A stretch of DNA of 64,000 bases from contig JODU01000027.1 in the NCBI GenBank assembly GCA_000720845.1, positions 1 to 64,000 on the forward strand, read 5' to 3'. Within the stretch, counting starts at the first letter, position 1, and each line of letters starts with the position of its first letter. Of this stretch, positions 7,523 through 15,222 are shown in pieces. The notes under the pieces were generated by a model. That model did no database searches, had not been told where the DNA came from, and saw only the letters and a list, made by a program, of their open reading frames with translations. A program made the translations under genes and the position numbers. This DNA is from Kitasatospora aureofaciens (lineage in GTDB: Bacteria; Actinomycetota; Actinomycetes; Streptomycetales; Streptomycetaceae).

Positions 7523-8793
7523 GCATGCGGCTCCTCTTCGCGATGCGGCTCCGGCGTTACGTCGTGGGGCCAGGAGAGCGAGATCCGGCTGTGTACCTTG
7601 TCGATGATCCGGTCGGCCGGGATGTGGTCATCGGGGGTACCTGCCGGATAGACCCGGATGACCGGGCTGGGACCGCCGCGCCGGTTGGTCTCCCAGTCGC
7701 GCAACACGTCGGCCATCTGGTCGGCGAGTTGCGTCGCGTGCGGCCCGAGGGAGTGCACGCCGTACTCGAGGTGCTTGTTGTCCTCGGTGCGGCGGGTGAC
7801 GAGGTAGGCGAAGCTGTCGCCTTCGACGGCGGCGAGGGCGAACCGCTTGTTCACGGGGGCGACCAGGCCCGTGTCCAGGATTTTGTCAACGGCCATCGTG
7901 CAGAAGCCCGGCAGGCTGACCGCCATGGCCATCTGGAGGGTGTCCATGAGCTCCTGGGGGCGGACGGTGACGCCGGTCCACCGTTCGTGGCGCGGTGTTG
8001 TGACGGCGTTGTCGAGCCGGTGTAGGTCGGCCGGCATGCCGTCATCGAACTTCAGCCCGATCTCCGGGGCGCCGTTGACCAGGAGGAGTTCCTCCCGGTG
8101 AGCGGTCGAGCCCTGGATTGGGACGAAGCCGCAGATCCGCGCCGATTCGCTCTGCAAGTAGGTGCCGTGTTCACCCGTGCCCTGGGTGAAGGTGACCGAC
8201 CGGGTCAGGCCTCGCATTCGCAGCGGCACCACGAGCCGGCCGCCCTGCTTGAGCTGAGTGGTCCATGCCGGTGCGATGTCCCAGGCTTGCGCGGTCACCA
8301 TGACGACGTCGACCTCACCGAGGCCGGGGATGGGCTCGGCCGCGTCGGCGGTGACGACGCGGACCCTGCCGTAGCCGTGCGCCTCCAGCAGCCGGGACGC
8401 ACGGTCAGTAACGACGGGGTCGATGCCCACGGTGACGACCCCGCCGTCCTCGCCGACGAGCTCGGCGAGGTAGGCCGCGTTCAGTCCGCCCGATCCGATC
8501 TCCAGCACCCGCATCCCGGGCCGCACCTGGGCCTGCTCCAGCATCATCGCCTGGATCTGCGGGGCGGAGACGGAGCTGAGATGCACGCCGTCCTCGTCCG
8601 TCTTGGTGATCACCGCGGCGTAGGTTGCGTATGCCACGTCCAGTGGAGTGTCCGGGATGAATGCGTGACGGGGTACCTTGCGCATCGCCGCTTCGATCGC
8701 CGGGGTGGAGATCGTGCCGTCCGCGCACAGCTCGTTCACCACCCTGTTCCGCAGACGGGCCGCCTCGTCAGGCTCGATGGTCGTGTTGGTCAT
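7519..8793 (-). CDS. PIMT-like methyltransferase, FxLD-system type
   Basis: 424 residues. The N-terminal protein-isoaspartate methyltransferase fold (about 20-220) has PCMT landmarks: VPRHAFIPDTPL, SAPQIQAMMLEQAQ, the SAM-binding VLEIGSGGLNAAYLA, and AWTTQLKQGGRLVVPL. The C-terminal extension of about 200 residues (residues 230-420) is typical of methyltransferases in RiPP loci (FxLD lanthipeptides, imiditides), where the enzyme methylates Asp carboxylates using S-adenosylmethionine. AAGGAA lies before the ATG at 8793. The small membrane protein and further leftward genes follow. The peptide at 6267 is the best substrate candidate in the window. No lanthionine synthetase or ATP-grasp ligase is nearby. 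Confidence 0.88.
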   Translation of the reverse strand: MTNTTIEPDEAARLRNRVVNELCADGTISTPAIEAAMRKVPRHAFIPDTPLDVAYATYAAVITKTDEDGVHLSSVSAPQIQAMMLEQAQVRPGMRVLEIGSGGLNAAYLAELVGEDGGVVTVGIDPVVTDRASRLLEAHGYGRVRVVTADAAEPIPGLGEVDVVMVTAQAWDIAPAWTTQLKQGGRLVVPLRMRGLTRSVTFTQGTGEHGTYLQSESARICGFVPIQGSTAHREELLLVNGAPEIGLKFDDGMPADLHRLDNAVTTPRHERWTGVTVRPQELMDTLQMAMAVSLPGFCTMAVDKILDTGLVAPVNKRFALAAVEGDSFAYLVTRRTEDNKHLEYGVHSLGPHATQLADQMADVLRDWETNRRGGPSPVIRVYPAGTPDDHIPADRIIDKVHSRISLSWPHDVTPEPHREEEPHA

Positions 8794-8947
8794 AGGGGGT
8801 TCCTTCGGTTGTACGTCTTCGGAGGCGGCTGGCTTGAGCGTGCTGGTGGGCCGGGAGGCTATGGGCGGGCGTGCTCCGTTCTCGTCGGCTCACCCGGGGC
8901 CGACGCAGTCGTAGCGGACGGCGAGACACCCCTGGCGCCGGTGGAGA

Positions 8948-8992
8948 GCCGTCCGACGGTCCCGAACCGTCACGTCAGGACCGTCGGACGGC
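8948..8992. terminator. Stem-loop between two leftward units
   Basis: GCCGTCCGACGGTCC (8948-8962) pairs perfectly with GGACCGTCGGACGGC (8978-8992) over a 15-nt loop, starting three bases after the stop of the gene at 8996. It probably terminates the 9.0-12.6 kb operon and insulates the methyltransferase, which would then need its own promoter in 8794-8947. Confidence 0.7.
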
Positions 8993-8995
8993 CGT

Positions 8996-9646
8996 CTACG
9001 CGGCGGACACAAGATCATCAAGATTGACGATCGTGTAGTCCCGCAGTTCGCGTACGAGTTGCGAGGCCAGGAACATGCCGATCTGCGGATGGCTGTAAGG
9101 GATGGGGGAGTCGACGTCCGAGAGGGCCTGAAGGCCGTTACTGCCGTACTGGTACGCGTGGCCGATCACCCCGTACATGGGGAAGCGAGTGGCCAGCAGC
9201 GCGACGTGCCCCTTGCTTCTGAGCCTGGGACAGCGGTCCGCCGCAACCCGGGCGTGCTCCCAGCAGACCGGCGGCTGAGCCGTCTTTACCGGGCCGTCGT
9301 AGTCCGCCTGGTCGCCTGCGGTGTCCAGGAAGAGGATGCCGTCCTTGCGCCGCAACTGAACGGCGCACACCTGGCACCGCAAAAGCGACATGGTCACTCG
9401 CTGACGGTGCGGATGGACCAGCCTCCAGTGCGGAGTCCCGACCGGGTTGCCGAAGGCGTCGAGCGACATGGAGTACCGCGCCCACAGCACGCCTTGGAGG
9501 TCGCGGTCCCGTGGGTCCTCGTCGACGTACCCCAGCCGCGGGCGGCCGCCCGGTCCTCGGCCCATGCGCAGGTTGAGCAGCGAGTCGGCCTGCTCGCCCG
9601 CGCGCGCGGTGATGTAGGGGACGACGAGTGGTGCTGCGGTGGTCAC
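8996..9646 (-). CDS. Hypothetical protein with paired cysteines
   Basis: 216 residues from GTG at 9646, which overlaps the stop of the DUF5999 gene (GTGA) and is preceded by GGGAGGG. The sequence includes RLGYVDEDPRDRDLQGVLWA, a CQVC pair within SLLRCQVCAVQLRRKDG, and a later PPVCWEHARVAADRCP that could complete a zinc site. It ends VRELRDYTIVNLDDLVSAA. This looks like a conserved actinomycete hypothetical protein. Metal binding is a guess from the cysteines. It is the last gene of the operon before the terminator at 8948. Confidence 0.7.
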   Translation of the reverse strand: MTTAAPLVVPYITARAGEQADSLLNLRMGRGPGGRPRLGYVDEDPRDRDLQGVLWARYSMSLDAFGNPVGTPHWRLVHPHRQRVTMSLLRCQVCAVQLRRKDGILFLDTAGDQADYDGPVKTAQPPVCWEHARVAADRCPRLRSKGHVALLATRFPMYGVIGHAYQYGSNGLQALSDVDSPIPYSHPQIGMFLASQLVRELRDYTIVNLDDLVSAA

Positions 9647-9843
9647 GCGGCCCTCCCCACCGGGTTCGCGGTCCTCTGCGGGCCGAAGGTCTCGCCGCTG
9701 GGCAGCAGCTCGCCGGTGTCCTCGAAGAGCACTACCCCGTTGCACAGCAGGCTCCAGCCCTGTTCAGGGTGAGACACGGCGAGTCTCGCGGCCTCTCTGT
9801 CGGAAGCATCGGCCGCGGGGCACGACGGGTTGTGCACGCACAT
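9643..9843 (-). CDS. DUF5999 family protein
   Basis: 66 residues. The pattern MCVHNPSCPAADASDREAAR, then HPEQGWSLLCNGVVLFEDTG and ELLPSGE, matches the DUF5999 family of short Streptomyces proteins. Three cysteines lie in the N-terminal half (C2, C8, C34). Function is unknown for the family. The stop overlaps the GTG of the next gene. It is commonly found in operons of small conserved proteins such as this one. Confidence 0.85.
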   Translation of the reverse strand: MCVHNPSCPAADASDREAARLAVSHPEQGWSLLCNGVVLFEDTGELLPSGETFGPQRTANPVGRAA

Positions 9844-9886
9844 GGTGCTTGTCCTCTCGAGCGGGAAGCTGGCCCTCTTCGGCGGG

Positions 9887-10339
9887 TCACGGTGCCGTGG
9901 GCGAACACGAACGGGAACACGGTTTGAAATCTGTCAAAGAGGGAGTGCGAGGGCGGCCGAATCCGGGCCGGAGCAGGCCGTAGAAGACCAGGCGCTCGCT
10001 CTCGTCCGGCCACATGGCCGGCGGCTGGTCGCCCCATTCGACGACATACGAACCATGGGGCCTGCACCGCCAGGTGATACGCGGGCTGGGGAACCCGCCG
10101 AGGGGCTCCAGGACGGTCCGGACGGCCAGCGCGATCGTGAGGTCGTCCACGCCGAACCACCCGCCGCGCCTGGTCTGGCCCACAGGTACGGCGAGGAGAG
10201 GGACGCGGAAGACGCGGATAGCGATACTGCGCGCCAACAGCTCGGCGTCGACCCGGGCTCGGAAGTAGTCGAAGTCGTAGGCCTCGGCCGCGGGCATGAC
10301 GGTGATGTCTGGCTCCGTCAGCGGCTTCAGGCGGGGCAT
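9887..10339 (-). CDS. Hypothetical protein, paralogue of the gene at 6832
   Basis: 150 residues. It shares the RGGWFGVDD ... RITWRCRPHGSYVVEWGDQPP layout with the protein at 6832-7260, including the final GLLRPGFG in place of GYSEQAI. The last 15 residues are low-complexity. The ATG at 10339 overlaps the end of the upstream gene by 13 bases, suggesting coupling. The two paralogues flank the methyltransferase region, one on each side. Function unknown. Confidence 0.7.
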   Translation of the reverse strand: MPRLKPLTEPDITVMPAAEAYDFDYFRARVDAELLARSIAIRVFRVPLLAVPVGQTRRGGWFGVDDLTIALAVRTVLEPLGGFPSPRITWRCRPHGSYVVEWGDQPPAMWPDESERLVFYGLLRPGFGRPRTPSLTDFKPCSRSCSPTAP

Positions 10340-11169
10340 GACGCCTCCGCCTCGTCGTCAGGCAGAAGAAGCTCCAGCAGGTCCTCTGCGGCGGAGGCCA
10401 GGCGGCGAAGGTTTCCGAGCGACGTCCTGTTTGCTCCGGTCGCCGTCTCGGCCCTGACCTGCCGCGCCCGGAGGATGAGCCGTTCTCGCTCGTGCGGGTC
10501 GTCGCCGGGCTGTCGCTTCTCGACCGCGTCGATCAAGACCGTGAGGTGGCCGGGGGAGCCAGCGGTGCCGCGGAACCGCGCGATGAGCAGGGGGATCTCT
10601 TCGTCCGTCGGTGTGCTGCCGTCTCCGACGACCGTTGCGACGTCGTCGTACGCTTCGTCAATGGGCAGGCCGGCGCGGAGCAAGTCGACGATGCGTTGCA
10701 GATCATCCCTGCCGTGCGTCCAGGAAGGCTGGCGCCAGAGCTGGCCGGGTTCGCGCAGCGCGATCGGCGCTTCGTCAGTCGCGGTGGGGGGCATGGGTTC
10801 AAACCCTTCGGGACGTAAGAGAGCAGACATCGAGCTACCGCCGGCGCGGTGGGGCGTGCCGGGCGCGCGGACGAACCTGGAGTGGTCGAAGAGCCAGTGC
10901 AAGCTCCGTTCGTACGGCCCGGCAGCGTCCGAAACCGCGAATCGGTCTCCGGCCACCACGCCCTGGGCGAGGCCGCCGCACAGCTTGACGCGGACCTTCC
11001 CCCACTCCTGGCGCGCCCACTCGACCGCGGCGTGGATGTAGCCGGACCAGCTGAGCATCGAGGCCCTGGTGCGGCCAGAGATCCGGGCGATCTTGAATGC
11101 ACTGGCGCTCGCGGGGAGATCGAGCTGCACCTCGTGCAAGGCTGGGGCGGTCACCGCGGTGGGCTTCAA
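10327..11169 (-). CDS. Hypothetical protein (about 280 aa)
   Basis: I chose the TTG at 11169, whose TTGA overlaps the stop of the anti-sigma-type ATPase, with GAAGAG eight bases ahead. A start at 11202 is possible. The N-terminal part has ASAFKIARISGRTRASMLSW and a WARQEWGKVRVKLCGG segment. The C-terminal half is helical and charged (LQRIVDLLRAGLPIDEAYDD, LRRLASAAEDLLELLLPDDE). An internal ATG (MSALLRPEGFEP, near 10830) could start a second protein. I do not recognise it. It is part of the 9.0-12.6 kb operon. Confidence 0.6.
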   Translation of the reverse strand: MKPTAVTAPALHEVQLDLPASASAFKIARISGRTRASMLSWSGYIHAAVEWARQEWGKVRVKLCGGLAQGVVAGDRFAVSDAAGPYERSLHWLFDHSRFVRAPGTPHRAGGSSMSALLRPEGFEPMPPTATDEAPIALREPGQLWRQPSWTHGRDDLQRIVDLLRAGLPIDEAYDDVATVVGDGSTPTDEEIPLLIARFRGTAGSPGHLTVLIDAVEKRQPGDDPHERERLILRARQVRAETATGANRTSLGNLRRLASAAEDLLELLLPDDEAEASCPA

Positions 11170-11825
11170 GTTGAAGGCTCTTCGGTCAGGGGGAGGGTGC
11201 ACCAGGTCGTTGTGCCGTCCGGACTGACGCCCCAGGCGTCAGAGAGGGCTTCGACGAGAAACAGCCCGCGGCCGCTTTCGTCGTCGGGCCCAGCGCAGCG
11301 CGGTACAGGGGGCAGCGGAGAGCCGTCGTTCACCTCGATCACGAGGTGGTCGTCCTGGGCGAAGATGCGGACACCGATGTTCCGTCCGCGCGCGTGACGG
11401 AGGGCGTTGGTGGCGAGCTCAGTGAGTAGAAGTTCCGCCGTGTCCACCAGGTCGGGGCAACGCCAGTAGGTGAGACTTGCGCGGGCGATCCGGCGAAGTC
11501 GCTGCGGCCAGGCGGCATCTGCTTCCGATATGTCGCCGCTGTCAGGGTCGGGACGGCGTTCCAGGGACACCTCGAGCCACGGTCCTGCACATGCAAGGAT
11601 CCTGAGCTCTTCGGTAGTGGCAGGGACGCGTTGACACGTGCGCTCCTGCTCCGCAAAGCTCGTTGTCTTGGTCGGCTCCATCTCGACATGGCCGGTGAAC
11701 TGTGTGCCAACCATGAACGCTGCTTGCGCCAGGGGCGGGGTCCGTAACCGAGGCGCAAGGAAGCCCTCGGTTGCGCTGAGCGCGTTCGTAAGCACGGTGT
11801 TCCGTGAGACGGGTTGAGTAGTCAC
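11166..11825 (-). CDS. Anti-sigma-type ATP-binding protein (HATPase)
   Basis: About 219 residues from GTG at 11825. The C-terminal 130 residues form a GHKL/HATPase_c_2 domain like SpoIIAB/RsbW: the N-box in AELLLTELATNALRHA, the G1 box in VIEVNDGSPLPP, and the G2 region in ESGRGLFLVEALSDAWG. Such proteins bind ATP and hold sigma factors or phosphorylate anti-anti-sigma partners; no partner is evident nearby. The N-terminal 80 residues are poorly defined, so a later start (near MEPTKTTSF) is possible. The stop overlaps the next gene. Confidence 0.8.
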   Translation of the reverse strand: MTTQPVSRNTVLTNALSATEGFLAPRLRTPPLAQAAFMVGTQFTGHVEMEPTKTTSFAEQERTCQRVPATTEELRILACAGPWLEVSLERRPDPDSGDISEADAAWPQRLRRIARASLTYWRCPDLVDTAELLLTELATNALRHARGRNIGVRIFAQDDHLVIEVNDGSPLPPVPRCAGPDDESGRGLFLVEALSDAWGVSPDGTTTWCTLPLTEEPST

Positions 11826-11835
11826 GTTCTAACCC

Positions 11836-12018
11836 TCAGTTCGTAATTGGCCTGCGCCGCCCAGCGGCGGCTGGGGGGATCGCTGAGCGGAGAGGAGGCC
11901 CGTCACGTGAGAACTCCGACAACTCCCTGTCGGGAGCAACCTCAACATCAAAGTTCACCCGTACCTGTGCCGCCCCACCGTGCCGAGACAGACCGCTCCG
12001 TGCACTAGCGATCGTCAC
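11836..12018 (-). CDS. Small hypothetical protein (60 aa), coupled to its upstream neighbour
   Basis: The GTG at 12018 overlaps the stop codon of the gene at 12015 (GTGA). It contains a natural-looking RVNFDVEVAPDRELSEF segment and ends in a basic PPAAAGRRRPITN. No known motif. Translational coupling and the operon setting argue that it is real, but no homology supports it. Confidence 0.4.
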   Translation of the reverse strand: MTIASARSGLSRHGGAAQVRVNFDVEVAPDRELSEFSRDGPPLRSAIPPAAAGRRRPITN

Positions 12019-12617
12019 GCCTCGCTCACATGCGCCTCGCGGAGCTCCTGCACCCAGCGGGCGAGCTCGGCGACATGAATCGCCCCGGCGAGCGGCGTCG
12101 TTCCAATCTGGAACTGTGCTGCGTCCTCAGCCCGCTCGGCGGTCTGGATCAGAGTGTACCAGTCACGGGACCCGAACGAAACGGCGTCGGCTCGCCGCCA
12201 CACGAGCGGTACGAGCCGCTCGGTCTCGGCCCGCAGCAGCTCGTCGAGCTGCACGAGCCGGTCTATGGGCGGCAGGATCTCCGTCGCGCTGAGCGCCTCG
12301 GCGATGAGCCGCGAGATCGTGTCGGCATCAGCGGACTGCTGCTGAGCAGCCATCATGGAGTCACTCCCTGCTGCCTCGGGGACTGGTACTCCGAGCAGGA
12401 AAGCGATGCGGCTGGCGGTGGCCGGCTCGTCGCCGTATTGCCCGATCTCGTACCCGTAGTCGGTGAGGTAGCTGTCGTCGCCCGTGGTGAGGTTCTCGCC
12501 GAGTCGGAGGTGCAGGGGATTCGTCACGCTGATCGCGCCCCCGTCCTGTTTCGTGACAGACAGCCCGCGCGCCGTGAGTTGTTCGGCCAGTATGGCCGTT
12601 GCGGTCATCGCGTCCAT
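12015..12617 (-). CDS. Hypothetical protein, DUF6415-like C-terminal half
   Basis: 200 residues. The first 70 hold NPLHLRLGENLTTGDDSYLT, then DYGYEIGQYGDEP and ASRIAFLLG. The second half (about 112-195: LPPIDRLVQLDELLRAETER, then WYTLIQTAERAEDAAQF and HVAELARWVQELR) resembles the helical DUF6415 proteins of Streptomyces. The assignment is from memory and tentative. It is the first gene of the leftward operon, back to back with the rightward SLOG-like gene, so 12618-12680 should hold divergent promoters. Confidence 0.55.
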   Translation of the reverse strand: MDAMTATAILAEQLTARGLSVTKQDGGAISVTNPLHLRLGENLTTGDDSYLTDYGYEIGQYGDEPATASRIAFLLGVPVPEAAGSDSMMAAQQQSADADTISRLIAEALSATEILPPIDRLVQLDELLRAETERLVPLVWRRADAVSFGSRDWYTLIQTAERAEDAAQFQIGTTPLAGAIHVAELARWVQELREAHVSEA

Positions 12618-12680
12618 GGTTCGATCTCACCTCGCGGCGTGCGTCCGCGGGATCTGACAATTTATGACACGGAGTTGATC

Positions 12681-13145
12681 ATGGCTCTATCTGCGGCGAT
12701 CACCGGTACGCGGCAGACCGGGCATCGGGAACTCGTATGGTTCAGCGACCTGTTTGCCCGATACCTCGCTCCTTGGGCGACACACGACAGTCGGTTCTAC
12801 ATCGGCGGTGCCCGGGGCATCGACAGCCTTTCGCTGCTGTGGCTCGCGGGCAATTCCGCGTCTCGGCTGACGATCGTCGTGCCTGGCACGGTCGCACAGC
12901 AGCCGGCCGAAGCGCGGCAGGCTGTCGAGCGGTGCCGCGATCGGATCGACGAGATCGTCGAACTCGGCGCTGAGGAACTGCGGTCGCCTGCGTTCCATGC
13001 CCGCAACCGGCACATGGTTGACCACGCCGACATGGTGCTCGGGTTCCCGCTCGCCGACGCCGACGCTCAGGGAAGGTCGGGCACGTGGCAGACGATCAAC
13101 TACGCGGCCACGCGAGGGAAACCTCGGCTGATTGTGCCCGTATGA
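12681..13145 (+). CDS. SLOG/DprA-like Rossmann-fold nucleotide-binding protein
   Basis: 154 residues from ATG at 12681. The motif order is that of SLOG-superfamily proteins: AAITGTRQTG at the N-terminus, YIGGARGIDSLSLLWLA, VVPGTVAQQPAEARQAVE, HARNRHMVDHADMVLGFPL, then SGTWQTINYAATRGKPRLIVP. DprA and YspA relatives bind nucleotides or sugar-nucleotide signals in this fold. The substrate here is unknown. The gene ends 25 bases before the XRE-TPR regulator, which probably shares its promoter. Confidence 0.75.
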   Translation: MALSAAITGTRQTGHRELVWFSDLFARYLAPWATHDSRFYIGGARGIDSLSLLWLAGNSASRLTIVVPGTVAQQPAEARQAVERCRDRIDEIVELGAEELRSPAFHARNRHMVDHADMVLGFPLADADAQGRSGTWQTINYAATRGKPRLIVPV

Positions 13146-13170
13146 GCCCACGCCCGTGCATCATGTTGGT

Positions 13171-14514
13171 ATGACCGCGCACGACAGACTCGTCGGCGCC
13201 GCCACACTCAAGCGGCTACGACTCGCCCGCGGTTGGTCCCTCGCTGGTACCGCCCGCGCCGCCATCGACAAAGCGACAGAGATCGGGCAGCCGTTCGACG
13301 CCAGCGTCGCGAGTGTGCAGCGGTCCGTCGCACGGTGGGAGTCCAGCACCCGGCCAATCCTGCCCGGCGAGCGATACCAACTGCTGCTCGCCCACCTGTA
13401 CGCCTACGGCACCGATGGGCGTGTATGCCTCGGGTCGGGCAGTGACTTCGCCGAGCTGCTCGACGCGCTCGCGCACCTCGGCGAGAGCGAGCGCCGCCTC
13501 GAAGAGCTGCGGACGCTACTGGTGCGTACCGCGACCGACAGCGGCGCCGGGTTGCTCGCACTGCTCGGCCCGTCGGTCGAGGGTGCCCTATCGAGAGCGC
13601 TCGACGACGCGGGCAGGCTCGATGAGGGCGCGCTCGACGCGCTGCGTCTGGTTGTCGCTGATGTGAACGACCGCGTCGGCAGCTTGCCGTTCGTGCGGTT
13701 GCAGATCCTGCTCGCCCCGGTGATCGAGTCGTGCCGCCGTCTCCTCGGCGGGCCGGTACCAGACGCTCTGCGCCCCGGTCTGCAGACGGTCGCGGCACAG
13801 GCGTACACACTCGGCGGCCGGCTCGCGTTCGAGACACGCGACGATGAGGCGTCGCGCGCCCTGTACGCGGAGGCGACCAACGCGGCTGGCGCGGTCGGTG
13901 TCCCGTGGCGTCGGTCTGTCGTCCACATGAGTCACGCCCTGGTCACCCTGTACTCGACGCCAGGTCTGGACGCACCGCAGCAGCTCGTCGACGCGGCGGT
14001 GCGCGACGCCCGCGCGGGTGACAGCGTAACGATCCGGGCCCGGGCGCACGCGCTACAGGCGGAGATCGCCGCTCGCCGCGGTGCCGCGAAGCATGCGAGC
14101 GCGGCGCTCGCTCTCGCATGGTTCGACATGGACGCCGACCGCGACGGCGACCCCGCGGGCACGTCGTTCTCTACGGCTCACCTGCGCGGTTTTGAGGGAG
14201 TTACGTCTTTGTACGTCGGCGACGCGAGCGACGCACACGACTACTTTGCCGACTCGGTTACAGCGCTGCGGGCGCCGCGCGAGCGGGTGCAGCGAGCGAT
14301 CGTGGTGACCGATCAGGCACTCGCTCGGATCCGGCTCAACGAGCCCGAGTCGGCGGCCGATCTGCTGCACGGGTGCATCGACGCAGCGTCGTCGATGGGC
14401 GGCCGGGTGGCATCGATCCGGCTGAAGCGGGCTCGTCGTCAGCTGCGGCCGTGGCGGACGGAGGATTGGTTCGCTGCTCTAGACGACCACCTGATCGATT
14501 CGCTTGGCGCGTAG
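13171..14514 (+). CDS. XRE-family regulator with TPR-like C-terminal region
   Basis: 447 residues from ATG at 13171. The helix-turn-helix spans about residues 10-60 (LKRLRLARGWSLAGTARAAI ... SVQRSVARWESS). A long all-helical Ala/Arg/Leu-rich region of TPR type follows (AQAYTLGGRLAFETRDDEAS, RARAHALQAEIAARRGAAKH, AIVVTDQALARIRLNEPESA). This architecture is common among Streptomyces regulators that sense peptides or proteins. It probably controls itself or the neighbouring SLOG gene; no operator was identified. An upstream in-frame start at 13132 lies inside the previous gene and is less likely. Confidence 0.8.
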   Translation: MTAHDRLVGAATLKRLRLARGWSLAGTARAAIDKATEIGQPFDASVASVQRSVARWESSTRPILPGERYQLLLAHLYAYGTDGRVCLGSGSDFAELLDALAHLGESERRLEELRTLLVRTATDSGAGLLALLGPSVEGALSRALDDAGRLDEGALDALRLVVADVNDRVGSLPFVRLQILLAPVIESCRRLLGGPVPDALRPGLQTVAAQAYTLGGRLAFETRDDEASRALYAEATNAAGAVGVPWRRSVVHMSHALVTLYSTPGLDAPQQLVDAAVRDARAGDSVTIRARAHALQAEIAARRGAAKHASAALALAWFDMDADRDGDPAGTSFSTAHLRGFEGVTSLYVGDASDAHDYFADSVTALRAPRERVQRAIVVTDQALARIRLNEPESAADLLHGCIDAASSMGGRVASIRLKRARRQLRPWRTEDWFAALDDHLIDSLGA

Positions 14515-14559
14515 CCTCCCCACGAATGCACAAAACGTCTCAGTCCCGCCGTGAGGCTG

Positions 14560-14699
14560 GACGGGGGCGTGTGCTCATCGGATACGCCGGCGTTCGGGGG
14601 CAGCGTGAGCAGCCCGGCCGACGGGCTCGGCTCCAGGTCCGGCGGCGGCGCGCATTCACGCAGCACACGAGCACGTCCGGATCATCCAGAGGCGCCTGA
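14560..14699 (+). pseudogene. Possible serine-recombinase N-terminal remnant
   Basis: A short frame contains GRVLIGYAGV followed by degenerate REQPGRRARLQVRRRRAFTQ. This recalls the resolvase start (V-L-I-G-Y-A-R-V ... A-G-C-x-R-V-F-T-E). The catalytic Ser position is not recognisable and a stop follows at 14697. It is a weak, fragment-level match. Confidence 0.3.
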
Positions 14700-15222
14700 G
14701 GGCTGTACCCGTCCGGGCATGCCCAGCCCGTCGCGGCCGTCACTGTTCTTCGGCTTGCAGGGGAAGGCCGAGGCTCGCCATCGCCGAGCGGGCGAACGCG
14801 GCGTACGAGGAGCGCAAGGCGTCACGCAGTGGCCGATGAACCCGACGGGGACCCGGAGCTAGACCGGCCGGTCGGCATCTTTCGAGGGCATTGAGGACCG
14901 CAATGCCAAGGGCGCCTTCCTGACGGCACGGCTTGAAGCCCCTACCGGCGACGAACCGCGCGAGGCCTCCGCCGACGAGGCGTTGGCCGGCAGGGAGGGT
15001 ACTGGTGGGGGAGACGGCGAGGGCGAGTGGCAGTTCCCGCTTCTCATCCTGCCGCTCGCTGTACGACTGCGAACTCCGCGCCCCGACCGAGTGGGTCGAA
15101 GGCGTCCTCGTCCCCGGCTACCTCGCGAGTTTGCCCCATGTCCGTGGAGCACAGCACTCTTTGATCCAGACGCCGGGGCGAACCAGAGGTATGGCACCCT
15201 AACTCAGGAATCGAAGGTTGGT
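14700..15222. other. No gene recognised
   Basis: Frames on both strands in this 523-base stretch are short or low-complexity. One frame near 14765-14840 reads RLAIAERANAAYEERKAS, which may be a gene remnant. The right edge meets the lower-GC metalloprotease gene, so a recombination junction may lie here. Confidence 0.4.
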
